A stretch of 13,916 nucleotides of DNA from Actinobacteria bacterium UBA7422 (GCA_002469525.1 DKME01000039.1:7416-21331); one strand, 5' to 3'; positions 6,984-13,916 are shown, counted from the first letter of the stretch. A program made the numbers and translations. Notes: generated by a model from the sequence alone, not told the origin.

Positions 6984-7931
6984 TCAGCCTCCGTCAGGCG
7001 CAGGGGTCGCAGCCGTCTCTTTTTCTTGCGAAGCGGTCGGGCTCGGTTCGGGAACCGGTGTGCGGGTGGCGGCCGGGGCATTTGGCAGCACCGAGTCCCG
7101 GGGATCCTCGCGCGGCGGTTTCACAACTACGCCAACGACACTGAGCTGCGAGACGTCGGCAAATGGGCGAACAGTGGCAATCCGAGCGAGTTGACCGGCA
7201 GTTCCCGTTACGTCAACCACCTCACCGATAGGGAGACCAGGGGCATAGGGGCGACCATCTCTTGAGCCGAATGTCACAACGGCGTCGCCTTGATTGACTT
7301 CGCCCAGTGGATCAAGCAACTGGAATTCAAGGGAATTCTGGCGACCCGTCCCCGAAACAATGCCGATTTCCTGGGAACCTGCGACCCGGCTACCTACCGA
7401 GGACACCGGATCAACGACTAAAACAACGGTGGCGGTGCTGTTGTATACCTTGAGTGTGCGTCCAACCAAGCCATCACCGTTAATGACCGTCATATCTTCC
7501 TCGAGCCCGTCAAGGGAGCCAGCATCAATTGTCACGGTCCATGCGAAGTCTTGGGCGGGACCGACGGCAATGACCTCGGCTGGAATCACTCGGTAACGAC
7601 CCACACTTGCGACTCGCAAGAGTTCATCTAGTTGATTTGCCCGTGCAATGTCATTTTCCGAAGTCACCAGGGCAGAGTTGAGTCGTTCATTTTCCGCGGT
7701 CAGCTCTCGGATCTGCCCGGACTGATTGACCTGGGTACTCCACCATTCGCTAGATCCGGTGATCGGAGAAAAAATTACCGATGCCCCGGTTTGGATACCA
7801 CCGATTACCGAACTGAGCGCCGAGCGAGCACTCGAGAACGGCCCGTCACCGCCACGGAGGTCCAGAATGACAAACGTGAGTGACGCGACCACCAGAAAGG
7901 AAAGGATGATCCGGGTGCGGCGCGAAAGCAT
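6984..7931 (-). CDS. mreC: Rod shape-determining protein MreC
   Basis: MreC is an extracytoplasmic scaffold that binds and activates PBP2. The 315-residue protein starts with a basic stretch and a single membrane segment (about residues 7-24, IILSFLVVASLTFVILDL), then a coiled coil around 72-107 (QIRELTAENERLNSALVTS) and the paired beta-barrel core from about 115 to 272, with the MreC-like DGLVGRTLKVYNSTATVVLVVDPVSSVGSRV. The last roughly 43 residues are rich in proline, threonine, alanine and acidic residues and look disordered, a common feature of actinobacterial MreC tails. The ATG is 2 nt after the mreB stop, with only AGG at 5 nt as ribosome binding site, so coupling to mreB is likely. 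Confidence 0.95.
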   Translation of the reverse strand: MLSRRTRIILSFLVVASLTFVILDLRGGDGPFSSARSALSSVIGGIQTGASVIFSPITGSSEWWSTQVNQSGQIRELTAENERLNSALVTSENDIARANQLDELLRVASVGRYRVIPAEVIAVGPAQDFAWTVTIDAGSLDGLEEDMTVINGDGLVGRTLKVYNSTATVVLVVDPVSSVGSRVAGSQEIGIVSGTGRQNSLEFQLLDPLGEVNQGDAVVTFGSRDGRPYAPGLPIGEVVDVTGTAGQLARIATVRPFADVSQLSVVGVVVKPPREDPRDSVLPNAPAATRTPVPEPSPTASQEKETAATPAPDGG

Positions 7932-7933
7932 GG

Positions 7934-8971
7934 TTACCTGCGCGGTTCAGACACGAGCACCTGTTGGAGCGCGTCAAACTCTTCGACACACTTGCCCGAT
8001 CCCAGGGCCACACAATCAAGCGGACGGTCTGCAATAACGATCGGCATCCCGGTTTCGTGGCGCAGACGTTCGTCCAAGCCGGTAAGCATCGCTCCACCAC
8101 CGGTGAGAACAATTCCGCGATCCATAACGTCACCGGAAAGCTCTGGTGGAGTGCGGTCGAGAGTCGACTTGATCGCGTCAACGATTGCCTTAACCGGCTC
8201 GTCCGTTGCCCGACGCACTTCTTCGGCTGAAATAACAATCGTTCGAGGCAAACCGGTAATCAAATCGCGCCCGCGAATTTCGGCGTGGGGTTCGTCTGGC
8301 ATTGGGAATGCGGAACCTATTGCGATCTTGATTTCTTCGGCTGTGCGTTCACCTAGCAGCAGTGAATATTCCTTTTTAATGTACTGAATAATTGCGTTGT
8401 CGAGTTCGTCGCCACCGACTCGGACCGAAAGACTAGTAACAATTCCTCCGAGGGAAATCACCGCGACCTCGGAGGTGCCGCCACCAATGTCGACAACCAT
8501 GTTGCCGGTCGGTTCGTGAACGGGGAGACCTGCCCCGATTGCGGCTGCCATGGGTTCTTCAATAATAAAAACTTTGCGTGCTCCGGCCGCGTAACCGGCG
8601 TCCTTCACCGCACGTTGTTCAACGCCGGTGATGCCGGAGGGGACGCACACGATCAAACGAGGTTTTGCGAGGTGACGCCTGCGGTGAACTTTTTGGATGA
8701 AGTAGCGGAGCATCCGCTCTGTGGTGTCGAAGTCGGCGATTACGCCGTCCTTGAGTGGACGAATCGCGACGATATTGCCCGGGGTCCGACCGATCATTTC
8801 TTTGGCTTCAGTGCCAACCGCCAAGATCCCGCCGGTGTTGTTGTTGATTGCCACGACTGAGGGTTCATTCAGAACGATCCCACGCCCGCGGACGTACACC
8901 AACGTGTTCGCTGTCCCCAGGTCAACTGCCATGTCACGACCAACGAATGAAGAGTTACCTGCGAACGCCAC
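7934..8971 (-). CDS. mreB: Rod shape-determining protein MreB (bacterial actin)
   Basis: MreB is an actin-fold ATPase that polymerises on the inner face of the membrane and guides lateral wall synthesis. The 345-residue protein has all the actin-fold signatures: phosphate-1 loop VDLGTANT (16-23), phosphate-2 loop VVDIGGGTSEVAVI (about 159-172), the IEEPMAAAIGAGLP connector (about 137-150) and the adenosine motif GIVLTGGGAMLTGL (286-299). The GTG start at 8969-8971 is preferred over the ATG at codon 14 because GGAGG (8978-8982) sits 6 nt upstream. A possible promoter and a small hairpin lie in the 84-nt gap upstream. Its neighbour upstream is a hydrolase rather than ndk, which is the usual arrangement I know from other actinobacteria. 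Confidence 0.98.
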   Translation of the reverse strand: MAFAGNSSFVGRDMAVDLGTANTLVYVRGRGIVLNEPSVVAINNNTGGILAVGTEAKEMIGRTPGNIVAIRPLKDGVIADFDTTERMLRYFIQKVHRRRHLAKPRLIVCVPSGITGVEQRAVKDAGYAAGARKVFIIEEPMAAAIGAGLPVHEPTGNMVVDIGGGTSEVAVISLGGIVTSLSVRVGGDELDNAIIQYIKKEYSLLLGERTAEEIKIAIGSAFPMPDEPHAEIRGRDLITGLPRTIVISAEEVRRATDEPVKAIVDAIKSTLDRTPPELSGDVMDRGIVLTGGGAMLTGLDERLRHETGMPIVIADRPLDCVALGSGKCVEEFDALQQVLVSEPRR

Positions 8972-8977
8972 GCGGAA

Positions 8978-8982
8978 CCTCC
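8978..8982 (-). promoter_or_regulatory. Shine-Dalgarno of mreB
   Basis: GGAGG on the minus strand with a 6-nt spacer to the GTG at 8969-8971. It selects the GTG start, which adds 13 residues before the ATG that would begin MAVDLGTANT. Confidence 0.75.
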
Positions 8983-9000
8983 AATCGGTCTGAATAACGT

Positions 9001-9018
9001 GAATCTGGGAAGAGATTC
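9001..9018 (-). repeat. Short inverted repeat in the mreB leader
   Basis: A perfect 6-bp inverted repeat (GAATCT / AGATTC) with a 6-nt loop lies between the candidate mreB -10 and the mreB ribosome binding site. No U-tract follows, so it is not a terminator. It would be a small hairpin in a mreB 5' leader, or a symmetric protein-binding site. Confidence 0.3.
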
Positions 9019-9031
9019 GACACGAACACTT

Positions 9032-9060
9032 ATCGTAGCCCTGTGGCCACTAAATCTAAC
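9032..9060 (-). promoter_or_regulatory. Candidate mreB promoter
   Basis: On the minus strand TACGAT (9032-9037, 4 of 6 matches to TATAAT) lies 17 nt after GTTAGA (9055-9060, 3 of 6 to TTGACA), the latter overlapping the stop codon of the hydrolase gene. Transcription would start near 9025, giving a leader of roughly 50 nt before the mreB GTG. The match is weak and not tested. Confidence 0.3.
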
Positions 9061-10414
9061 CCTCGCCCAACTTTTGAGCGCGTGTCACTTCAATCTCTCG
9101 TAGGAGAGTCTCCAACTTCACGTGTTGTTCGGGGGTAAGTTTCCCTGCAAAACCGAAGGCTGCGGTCGTGACCGCGCCAAGATCCGCCCGGTAGTCGTGA
9201 CCCAAACTCTGGAAGTCCCCCGGCTTCACATTGGTTGCAAAAATAGTGTCCACCAACACTGTCGCCCACGTCACGCCTAGGTACCAATTCATCTCACTTG
9301 GGATATTTCTCCCACGGGGCAGCTCTGGATCGAGCCATTGTGGCTCCGCCCACGCTAGATCCGGCCGGAACCGAACGACCGGATCACCATCGTGTTCGAG
9401 GAACCACACCCTGTAGTCGGTGTTGATTGGAATTTGCTCGGGGCGATCAATGCTCACGGACTCTCCTGAACACAGGCGGTGGAAAGTGTCTGCGATCCGC
9501 CCGCCGGGTGTTCCCACCCAGAGGGCCCGGTACACCGAGTATTTGTCTAAGTCACTTGACCCGAGCGGAATTGCGAACTGTTGTACGCGCGCGCCCAGGC
9601 TCTCGCCATAGAAAAGAATTTTCGGAACGTGCTTGCCCTTGTTACGGCGCCCAACAAGTTCGTGCTCAATTGCGTTGAGTAATTCAAGTTGGGTTTCTCC
9701 CGCAAGCCTGACTCTGGTCAATGAGAGAAAACTTGGAAGCAACCCGTAACTCACCGACACCGTCGCGCAATCACCGCCGGAGAGCAACTCCAAGACGTCA
9801 ACCGGTGTCGAGTTCGCGTAACCCGATCCCGCCGGTGCCAGGATCAGCAGGTACTCGCGGTCAAATGCCTTATTTCGAATCAGTTCTGACATGGCTAGCG
9901 AGACCCGGGAGGTAATCGAGTCTGCGTTGGCAATACTGACAAAAACGCGAATCGGTTCATGGGTTCGCGCAACACCCACAGCTTCCGCGTGAGCCAGCGT
10001 TGTCACGCTATTAATAAAACGGGCACCCTCGCGGCCGAGCAGGGCGTAGTCGACGGCAGAGTGCGCACTACCTGAAAGATGAGTATTTGTCGGTGCGACT
10101 GAAAAGCACTCGTCAATTCGTGCGTTGTCGGCTTCAAGTTCGCCCAGCTTATTCTTCGCAACTACATAACCCACAGCGCTCACGCCGATCACGCCAACTC
10201 CGGCAGCCAATGCCCGCAGCCCTCGAAGTTGGGATACCTGCGAACCCACAGCCAGTCCAATGCCAACTCCGGCACCCAAAACGCCTGGAAAGAACTCGCG
10301 CACTTTGCCCGGCCAAGGAACCAAACTCGGGCCCTGTGCCGCGGAAGTAACAGGCACTCCCGCACCCACGCCAACCGCGACCGATCCGATTAAATCCTTC
10401 ACAGTGCTTGCCAC
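9056..10414 (-). CDS. Abhydrolase_9 (DUF2319)-like membrane alpha/beta-hydrolase
   Basis: A 452-residue protein resembling the Abhydrolase_9 family of membrane-bound bacterial alpha/beta-hydrolases, whose substrates are unknown. The N-terminal ~90 residues carry the PSLVP motif and two or three Gly/Ala/Val-rich hydrophobic segments (about 8-26, 43-58, 67-87), shorter than the multi-helix N-domain I recall for the family. The catalytic half shows FDREYLLILAPAGSGY (184-199), GDCATVSVSYGLLPSFLSL (214-232), the nucleophile elbow G270-E-S272-L-G274, ALWVGTPGG (297-305), LEHDGDPVVRFRPDLAW (339-355; D344 the likely acid) and SLGHDY (403-408; H406 the likely base). So a complete Ser-Asp-His triad is plausible. 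It lies 17 nt after ndk and 84 nt before mreB. The GTG at 10412-10414 has an awkwardly close AAAGG; a GTG four codons later is an alternative start. Confidence 0.8.
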   Translation of the reverse strand: MASTVKDLIGSVAVGVGAGVPVTSAAQGPSLVPWPGKVREFFPGVLGAGVGIGLAVGSQVSQLRGLRALAAGVGVIGVSAVGYVVAKNKLGELEADNARIDECFSVAPTNTHLSGSAHSAVDYALLGREGARFINSVTTLAHAEAVGVARTHEPIRVFVSIANADSITSRVSLAMSELIRNKAFDREYLLILAPAGSGYANSTPVDVLELLSGGDCATVSVSYGLLPSFLSLTRVRLAGETQLELLNAIEHELVGRRNKGKHVPKILFYGESLGARVQQFAIPLGSSDLDKYSVYRALWVGTPGGRIADTFHRLCSGESVSIDRPEQIPINTDYRVWFLEHDGDPVVRFRPDLAWAEPQWLDPELPRGRNIPSEMNWYLGVTWATVLVDTIFATNVKPGDFQSLGHDYRADLGAVTTAAFGFAGKLTPEQHVKLETLLREIEVTRAQKLGEG

Positions 10415-10431
10415 CTGCCTTTGCCTTGTGA

Positions 10432-10839
10432 CTACAGATTCGGAAAGAAAAGTGCGACCTCGCGTGCGGCCGACTCGGGTGAATCGGATCCGTGGGTCAC
10501 GTTGTTTTGCATTTGCGTGGCAAGGTCACCACGAATAGTTCCGGGGGCTGCCGTCACCGGGTTTGTAGCCCCCATCATGTTGCGCCAAGAAACAATTGCG
10601 TCCGGGCCTTCCATTACTGCTGCCAGCAATGGACCGCCGGTAATGAAGTCCACGAGTTCTCCAAAGAAGGGCTTGTCAGCATGCTCGCCGTAGTGGGCCT
10701 TGGCAACCTCGGGGCTGACGGTCATGAGTTCAATGGCGGCGAAAGTGAAACCCTTGCGCTCAATGCGGGCCAAGACTTCTCCGACCAAACCGCGTGCGAC
10801 GCCGTCAGGCTTGACTAGGACAAGGGTGCGTTCAGACAT
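10432..10839 (-). CDS. ndk: Nucleoside diphosphate kinase
   Basis: Ndk transfers the terminal phosphate of ATP to nucleoside diphosphates through a phosphohistidine, keeping NTP and dNTP pools balanced in the cytosol. The 135-residue protein is the usual family length. It begins SERTLVLVKPDGVARGL, where the kinase-typical K10 lies, and carries the active-site motif NVTHGSDS with H116, the phosphorylated residue. The ATG at 10837-10839 is chosen because the fold starts immediately after it and GAGGAG (10847-10852) sits 7 nt upstream; the frame stays open another 19 codons upstream, but that extension does not resemble Ndk. The gene lies 57 nt after the DUF4233 gene, with a possible own promoter. 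Confidence 0.98.
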   Translation of the reverse strand: MSERTLVLVKPDGVARGLVGEVLARIERKGFTFAAIELMTVSPEVAKAHYGEHADKPFFGELVDFITGGPLLAAVMEGPDAIVSWRNMMGATNPVTAAPGTIRGDLATQMQNNVTHGSDSPESAAREVALFFPNL

Positions 10840-10846
10840 TGCGTTA

Positions 10847-10852
10847 CTCCTC
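10847..10852 (-). promoter_or_regulatory. Shine-Dalgarno of ndk
   Basis: GAGGAG on the minus strand with a 7-nt spacer to the ATG at 10837-10839. It fixes the ndk start at the MSERTLVLVKPDG methionine rather than at the longer open frame. Confidence 0.8.
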
Positions 10853-10865
10853 AACAGAAAGTGGA

Positions 10866-10896
10866 TGTATATCCCGATGCTAGAGGAGCCTGCCAA
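10866..10896 (-). promoter_or_regulatory. Candidate ndk promoter
   Basis: On the minus strand TTGGCA (10891-10896, 5 of 6 matches to TTGACA) directly follows the stop codon of the DUF4233 gene. TATACA (10866-10871, 4 of 6 to TATAAT) follows after 19 nt; with a 17-nt spacer the hexamer would be GATATA instead. The spacing is slightly long, so this is a moderate candidate for an internal promoter feeding ndk and the genes after it. Confidence 0.35.
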
Positions 10897-11223
10897 CTAG
10901 CTTTCGGGCAACTCCCGAGCTCGATCAACCCGCTGCCCATTGCGTACCGCGAAGAACCACAACAGTGCGAAAATCCCGCCAACAAGAAACATGGTGGGTA
11001 CCACTATTCCCGCGGCGATCACGAGGACTTGAAGTACCCAGCCAATAGGTACCGCGATCGGTTTCGTGATAACTCCGACGGTCAAAATCAACAGCCCGGC
11101 AAGCGCAATTCCAATTACGAGGGCAAAAGTGGCGTTGGCGTCAGACACGTTTATCGCAATCGGGATCGCAAGCAAAACCACGATCGCCTCAAAAACTAGG
11201 ACAGTTGAGCCAAGAACCCTCAT
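10897..11223 (-). CDS. DUF4233 small membrane protein
   Basis: A 108-residue hydrophobic protein with about four membrane helices (roughly 6-26, 33-51, 58-76 and 77-93) and a short charged C-terminal tail (RNGQRVDRARELPES). Size, helix pattern and the place between folC and ndk match the actinobacterial DUF4233 family, whose function is unknown. The ATG is 3 nt after the folC stop, with AAGGTGA in the folC end as ribosome binding site at 8-nt spacing, so the two genes are translationally linked. No catalytic motif is visible, and conservation with folC does not by itself reveal a role in folate metabolism. Confidence 0.85.
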   Translation of the reverse strand: MRVLGSTVLVFEAIVVLLAIPIAINVSDANATFALVIGIALAGLLILTVGVITKPIAVPIGWVLQVLVIAAGIVVPTMFLVGGIFALLWFFAVRNGQRVDRARELPES

Positions 11224-11226
11224 GAG

Positions 11227-12594
11227 TTACTTCACCTTTTTCGTTGTTGTGTCCGATTCACCGAGAAGTCTGATGGCTTCTCCCACCAAAACGACCGATC
11301 CGGTGACCACCACGCCCACTCCACCATATTCACCGGAACTATCAGCTAGTCCGATTGCTTCTCCCAGTGAACTTGCAAGGTCTCCCCCAAGTACGACCCG
11401 TTCATCGCCGAGAACTTCGGCTGCCAACCTTGCCAGCTCACCCGCTGGCAAGGCACGGGGTGAATTCGGTTCAGTGATCACGACCTGAGAGACAATGGGC
11501 GACAATGCTTCGAGGAAGCCGACCGCGTCCTTCTCACCCAGCATTCCGACCACCGCCACTATCCCAACAAAGGTAAAACTGGTTTCTAACGCTGCGGCAA
11601 GTGATTTTGCACCGTGTGGATTATGTGCAACGTCCACGATCACGGTAGGTCCGGTCCGCACAATGTCAAGTCGGCCCGGGGACTTCACACTGGCGAAGCC
11701 TTCTCGAACAACATCGATATCAAGTGGGGCCAAGAGCCCTGAACCGAGAAATGTTTCGCAAGCCGCCAACGCCACTGCGGCGTTGTCTGCCTGATGCTCG
11801 CCAAAAAGTGGCAGGAACACATCCGCGTAGTCACCTCGAAGCCCATGTATCGAGATCAATTGCCCACCCAGGGCGAGCGTCTGGGAGTTGACACCGTATT
11901 CGACACCGAAGCGGGCTGGGATTAATTCAGCAGATTCACATGCGGCGACGAGAACTGCAGCCGCCTGCGGTTGTTGCGGCCCAAGGACAACGGCCTCGGC
12001 GTTGAGAATAATCCCGGCTTTCTCCCCCGCAATTTCCACGAGCGTCTCACCCAAATACTCCTGATGGTCCAAGTCAACGGGCATGACGACTGAAACGGCC
12101 GGTCTGCACACGCTCGTCGCATCCCACGTTCCCCCAAGACCCACTTCAATGATTGCCACGTCAACGGGTGCGTCAGCGAACACCGAATAGGCCAAGATGG
12201 TCATTGCTTCAAAGTAGGAAAGCTGTGGCCCACCGTCTGCGATCGAATTGTGGTCCACCATGGAGATAAACGGCTCAATGTCATTCCACGCGCTGACCGC
12301 TTGTTCACCTGAGATCGAAACCCCGTCCAGGCAGATTCGTTCTGTTGGGTCAACCAAGTGTGGGGAGGTGTAGAGCCCTGTTCGGAGCCCAAATGAACGC
12401 AAGACTGCTTCAATCATGCGGGCAGCCGAACTCTTTCCGTTCGTTCCAGCCACTTGAATGACCGGGTACGCGAGTTGCGGGTCGCCCAGCAGATTTGCCA
12501 CTGCATGCATTCGCGCCAGAGACGGTTCGATAATGTTTTCCGGCCAACGAGACTCGAGCTCGTCCCATAGTTCCTGCGCACTCGTGATACTCAC
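11227..12594 (-). CDS. folC: Folylpolyglutamate synthase / dihydrofolate synthase
   Basis: FolC adds glutamate to folates in an ATP-dependent Mur-ligase-like reaction; many bacterial versions also make dihydrofolate from dihydropteroate. The 455-residue protein has the P-loop AGTNGKSS (49-56), SPHLVDPTER (77-86), the metal-site region EVGLGGTWDAT (150-160), DLDHQEYLG (174-182), EKAGII (191-196), EHQADNAAVALAA (266-278), SPGRLD (305-310) and DVAHNPHGAK (321-330) opening the C-terminal domain. Length is normal. The GTG start at 12592-12594 has no Shine-Dalgarno, but TAGACT lies 6 nt upstream, which fits a leaderless mRNA. It is the first gene of the long minus-strand operon and is divergent from valS. 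Whether it is mono- or bifunctional cannot be read from sequence alone. Confidence 0.96.
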   Translation of the reverse strand: MSITSAQELWDELESRWPENIIEPSLARMHAVANLLGDPQLAYPVIQVAGTNGKSSAARMIEAVLRSFGLRTGLYTSPHLVDPTERICLDGVSISGEQAVSAWNDIEPFISMVDHNSIADGGPQLSYFEAMTILAYSVFADAPVDVAIIEVGLGGTWDATSVCRPAVSVVMPVDLDHQEYLGETLVEIAGEKAGIILNAEAVVLGPQQPQAAAVLVAACESAELIPARFGVEYGVNSQTLALGGQLISIHGLRGDYADVFLPLFGEHQADNAAVALAACETFLGSGLLAPLDIDVVREGFASVKSPGRLDIVRTGPTVIVDVAHNPHGAKSLAAALETSFTFVGIVAVVGMLGEKDAVGFLEALSPIVSQVVITEPNSPRALPAGELARLAAEVLGDERVVLGGDLASSLGEAIGLADSSGEYGGVGVVVTGSVVLVGEAIRLLGESDTTTKKVK

Positions 12595-12600
12595 GCCCGC

Positions 12601-12628
12601 AGTCTAAGTGAGGGAATAGACTTCGCAA
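12601..12628 (-). promoter_or_regulatory. Candidate leaderless promoter of folC
   Basis: On the minus strand TTGCGA (12623-12628, 4 of 6 matches to TTGACA) precedes TAGACT (12601-12606, 4 of 6 to TATAAT) by 16 nt. TAGACT ends 6 nt before the folC GTG, so a normal start-site distance puts +1 on the G of the start codon. The -35 region overlaps the valS start-site region, so the two divergent promoters share the same DNA. Confidence 0.45.
12617..12622 (+). promoter_or_regulatory. Candidate -10 of a leaderless valS promoter
   Basis: TAGACT, identical to the folC -10 on the other strand, ends 8 nt before the valS ATG. valS has no Shine-Dalgarno within normal distance; a GAGGGA at 12609-12614 is too far upstream. 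A TAnnnT hexamer at this distance is the usual mark of leaderless actinobacterial genes. No -35 match is seen at 16-18 nt upstream. Confidence 0.42.
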
Positions 12629-12630
12629 CC

Positions 12631-13916
12631 ATGTCGTCTAAGCCAGATTCCGCAACGGTCAATATCCCCGAAAAACCAAGCCTGACCGGGATCGAAGAAA
12701 CGTGGGCGAACACTTGGCGCGATGCCGGCACCTACACTTTTGACCGCACCAAAACGCGCGATCAAATCTTTTCAATTGACACACCGCCGCCCACTGTTAG
12801 CGGGTCACTGCACGTGGGTCACGTGTTCAGCTACACCCACACCGACTGCATCGCCCGCTATAAGCGGATGCGCGGCTACGAAGTGTTTTATCCCATGGGC
12901 TGGGACGACAACGGACTCCCAACCGAACGGCGCGTTCAAAACTATTACGGAGTTCGCTGCGACCCCAGTTTGCCCTACGTCACGGACTACACACCACCAG
13001 CGAAACCAGATGCGAAAAAACAGGCGCCGATTTCGCGCAAGAACTTCATTGAGTTGTGTGAACAATTAACAATTGAAGATGAAGTTGTCTTTGAAGACCT
13101 CTGGCGTCGCATGGGACTCTCCATTGACTGGGCGCAGACCTACCAAACAATAGACAAAAATGCTCAACGAGTGAGCCAACTCGCATTCCTTCGCAACCTT
13201 GCCCGGGGCGAGGCATATCAGTCCGAAGCACCAACACTGTGGGACGTAACTTTCCGCACCGCAGTTGCCCAAGCAGAACTTGAGGACCGAGAAGTTCCCG
13301 GCGCTTTCCACCGGATCGCTTTCACCCCAACCGAGGATCGCGCCAACAAGGTGTTCATCGAGACCACCAGACCTGAACTGCTCGCAGCGTGTGTTGCACT
13401 AGTCGCGCACCCAGACGACCCGAGGTACCAACCACTGTTTGGTACCAACGTAATTACACCAGTGTTCGGTGTTGAAGTTCCCGTCATGGCCCACACCCTC
13501 GCCGACCCGGAAAAGGGCTCCGGCATCGCAATGGTCTGTACTTTTGGAGACCTCGCCGACGTCACCTGGTGGCGTGAACTACAGCTAGAAACACGACCGA
13601 TCGTTGGTTGGGACGGCCGAATCACTTCAGAGACCCCGCCTTGGATCACCACCCGTGAAGGCAAAGAACGCTTTGCCGCAATTGCCGGCACCACCAGCTT
13701 CACCGCCAAGCAGCGCATGGTGGAAGTTCTCAAAGAATCCGGTGACATGATCGGTGAACCAAAAGCGATCACCCATGCCGTCAAATTTTTCGAAAAGGGT
13801 GACAAACCACTTGAGATCGTGACGACCCGCCAGTGGTATATCGCAAACGGTGGACGCGATGCCAAACTTCGCGAAGAACTCCTGGCCCGCGGGCGCGAAA
13901 TTACCTGGCATCCACC
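12631..13916 (+). CDS. valS: Valyl-tRNA synthetase, type 2 (partial, N-terminal half)
   Basis: ValRS charges tRNA-Val and edits mischarged threonine. The frame is open from the ATG at 12631 to the right edge, 428 codons of an expected 830-870 or so. The class I signature is H61-V-G-H64 in PPPTVSGSLHVGH, followed by SYTHTDCIARYKRMRG and FYPMGWDDNGLPTERRVQNYYGVRCDP, the pattern of the archaeal-like type 2 ValRS rather than the PPPNVTGSLHMGH pattern of the classical bacterial type. The editing (CP1) domain is seen with TTRPELL (245-251) and DPEKGSGIAMVCTFGD (292-307). The KMSKS loop lies beyond the window. The start lacks a ribosome binding site but has a TAGACT 8 nt upstream. It diverges from folC across 36 bp. 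Type 2 ValRS is, to my knowledge, common in Micrococcales, so transfer need not be invoked. Confidence 0.95.
   Translation, partial: MSSKPDSATVNIPEKPSLTGIEETWANTWRDAGTYTFDRTKTRDQIFSIDTPPPTVSGSLHVGHVFSYTHTDCIARYKRMRGYEVFYPMGWDDNGLPTERRVQNYYGVRCDPSLPYVTDYTPPAKPDAKKQAPISRKNFIELCEQLTIEDEVVFEDLWRRMGLSIDWAQTYQTIDKNAQRVSQLAFLRNLARGEAYQSEAPTLWDVTFRTAVAQAELEDREVPGAFHRIAFTPTEDRANKVFIETTRPELLAACVALVAHPDDPRYQPLFGTNVITPVFGVEVPVMAHTLADPEKGSGIAMVCTFGDLADVTWWRELQLETRPIVGWDGRITSETPPWITTREGKERFAAIAGTTSFTAKQRMVEVLKESGDMIGEPKAITHAVKFFEKGDKPLEIVTTRQWYIANGGRDAKLREELLARGREITWHP

Noticed and set aside
10840..10896. N-terminal extension of ndk by 19 residues
   Set aside because: The extension does not resemble Ndk, while the ATG at 10837-10839 has a strong GAGGAG and starts exactly at the conserved fold.
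12595..12630. T-box or other tRNA-sensing leader for valS
   Set aside because: Only 36 bp separate valS from the divergent folC start, and the likely -10 leaves no room for a leader RNA.
1..13916. Mobile elements, CRISPR arrays, tRNA/rRNA genes or a defence island
   Set aside because: No transposase, integrase, spaced direct repeats or RNA gene was seen. The gene order is a conserved chromosomal core locus; the only unexpected member is the hydrolase at 9056-10414.

Overview
The window is a bacterial chromosome segment, almost certainly from an actinobacterium (Actinomycetes). The evidence is gene order and protein sequence. On the minus strand runs folC, a DUF4233 membrane protein, ndk, an alpha/beta-hydrolase, mreB, mreC, mreD, mrdA (PBP2), rodA, a radical SAM/B12 protein (TIGR03960 type), its partner (TIGR03936 / DUF2344 type), and the first codons of a gene that is probably rne. 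valS starts divergently on the plus strand. GC content looks moderate by eye. The visible valS half is of the archaeal-like type 2 form, which I associate with Micrococcales / Microbacteriaceae, so that group is a reasonable but unproven placement.

Layout from right to left along the minus strand. valS (12631 onward, plus strand, runs off the window) and folC (12594 leftward) diverge across only 36 bp. folC and DUF4233 are 3 nt apart. ndk follows after 57 nt and has its own strong ribosome binding site. A serine-hydrolase-like membrane protein (9056-10414, Abhydrolase_9 / DUF2319-like) sits between ndk and mreB. mreB, mreC and mreD are separated by 2 nt each. After a 126-nt gap come mrdA and rodA, fused at a TAATG stop/start. 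Then follow the radical SAM gene, its partner 6 nt later, and a 154-nt structured gap ahead of the probable rne start at the left edge.

Functionally the centre is a rod-shape/elongasome operon: the MreB filament, the MreC/MreD scaffold, and the RodA glycosyltransferase with the PBP2 transpeptidase for lateral peptidoglycan synthesis. It is flanked by housekeeping genes (folate polyglutamylation, nucleoside diphosphate kinase, valyl-tRNA synthetase) and by a conserved but functionally unassigned radical SAM pair next to RNase E. No mobile element, CRISPR array, tRNA, rRNA or clear intrinsic terminator was found.

The points most worth a second look are the hydrolase inserted in the mre locus; a symmetric pair of -10 hexamers (TAGACT on both strands) set close upstream of the folC and valS start codons, suggesting divergent leaderless transcripts; a similar leaderless-type promoter inside the operon before the radical SAM gene; and a leader upstream of the probable rne that can form two mutually exclusive hairpins.
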